Part shown: positions 41,783-41,942 of the stretch, piece after piece
Layout: each line of letters starts with the position of its first letter
Position numbering within the stretch: position 1 is the first letter of the stretch
Source: Zooshikella harenae
GTDB taxonomy: Bacteria > Pseudomonadota > Gammaproteobacteria > Pseudomonadales > Zooshikellaceae
Length of the DNA: 41,942 bases
Reading direction: 5' to 3'
NCBI RefSeq assembly: GCF_018837975.1
Contig: NZ_JAGSOY010000043.1
Location: 1 to 41,942 of the forward strand
Program-made: the position numbers and the translations under genes
The notes under the pieces: generated by a model
Told to the model about the DNA's origin: nothing
Seen by the model: only the letters and a program-made list of their open reading frames with translations
Databases searched by the model: none

Positions 41783-41942
41783 TTGATAAAAAAATAATCC
41801 TATTGCAGTGGGGTTAAATCCTTAGTAAAGCATTAATTGGCCAATGATTGATTCGTTAAGGATATACACTCACAGCGAAAGATTTTTATACCCCTAGGGC
41901 ACAAGGGGGCGACCGTGAAGAGTGTATTTGGGTGTAATGTAA
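41783..41942. other. Right-edge intergenic sequence with 64-base nested dyad
   Basis: No coding start is visible in these 160 bases. A 10-base palindrome, ATTGGCCAAT, lies at 41836-41845. A larger dyad spans 41864-41927: outer arms ATACACTC (41864-41871) and GAGTGTAT (41920-41927) share their centre, 41895.5, with the perfect palindrome CCCTAGGG (41892-41899). CCCCT/AGGGG (41891-41895 / 41904-41908) offers an alternative stem. It may be an intergenic repeat or a regulatory site of the next gene, which is outside the window. Confidence 0.4.

Overview
The window is an accessory-looking chromosomal stretch of a Gram-negative bacterium, most likely a marine-type gammaproteobacterium. The basis is AT-rich coding DNA (near 40% GC by eye), two lipoproteins with Gram-negative lipoboxes, parvulin/SurA-type folding factors, and an MshQ-like surface protein. 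I cannot name the species. Everything I can support is on the + strand. There are no rRNA, tRNA, CRISPR, transposase or phage genes.

Layout. (1) Bases 3-34853 are one uninterrupted reading frame that is already open at the left edge, so at least 11,616 codons (about 1.3 MDa) are present and the true start lies outside the window. No enzymatic domain was recognised. In order it holds: an array of about 15 bacterial Ig-like modules (to about 6.0 kb); an unassigned linker; seven copies of a roughly 2 kb super-repeat, each a beta-propeller, an SbsA-type Ig domain and two IPT/TIG domains (6.6-20.5 kb); Ig-type stalk; more divergent propellers (22.5-26.3 kb); Ig, invasin-like and SbsA-like domains; a thrombospondin type 3 (TSP3) calcium-binding segment (29.64-29.97 kb); and a cysteine-enriched C-terminal region of about 1,600 residues with a diverged internal duplication. 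(2) 34977-35804 encodes a lipoprotein parvulin peptidyl-prolyl isomerase. (3) 35950-36864 encodes a second SurA-N/EpsD-like lipoprotein whose parvulin domain looks degenerate and whose +2 aspartate predicts inner-membrane retention. (4) 37094-41782 encodes a 1,562-residue exported protein with two tandem MshQ-like N-terminal modules, TSP3 repeats, Ig and SbsA-like domains, a carboxypeptidase-regulatory-like domain and a ZU5-like tail.

The intergenic gaps (123, 145 and 229 bases) carry hairpins and dyads. The clearest is a 126-base near-symmetrical element with 26-base terminal inverted repeats, just upstream of the fourth gene. A 64-base nested dyad sits at the right edge.

Working model (inference): the giant protein is an exported, calcium-rigidified surface or matrix filament. 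The two lipoproteins would be dedicated periplasmic folding helpers, one on each membrane. The last protein, which shares the TSP3 and SbsA-Ig vocabulary, would be a partner or anchor. No secretion channel, Type I exporter or sorting signal is visible in the window, so the export route is open.
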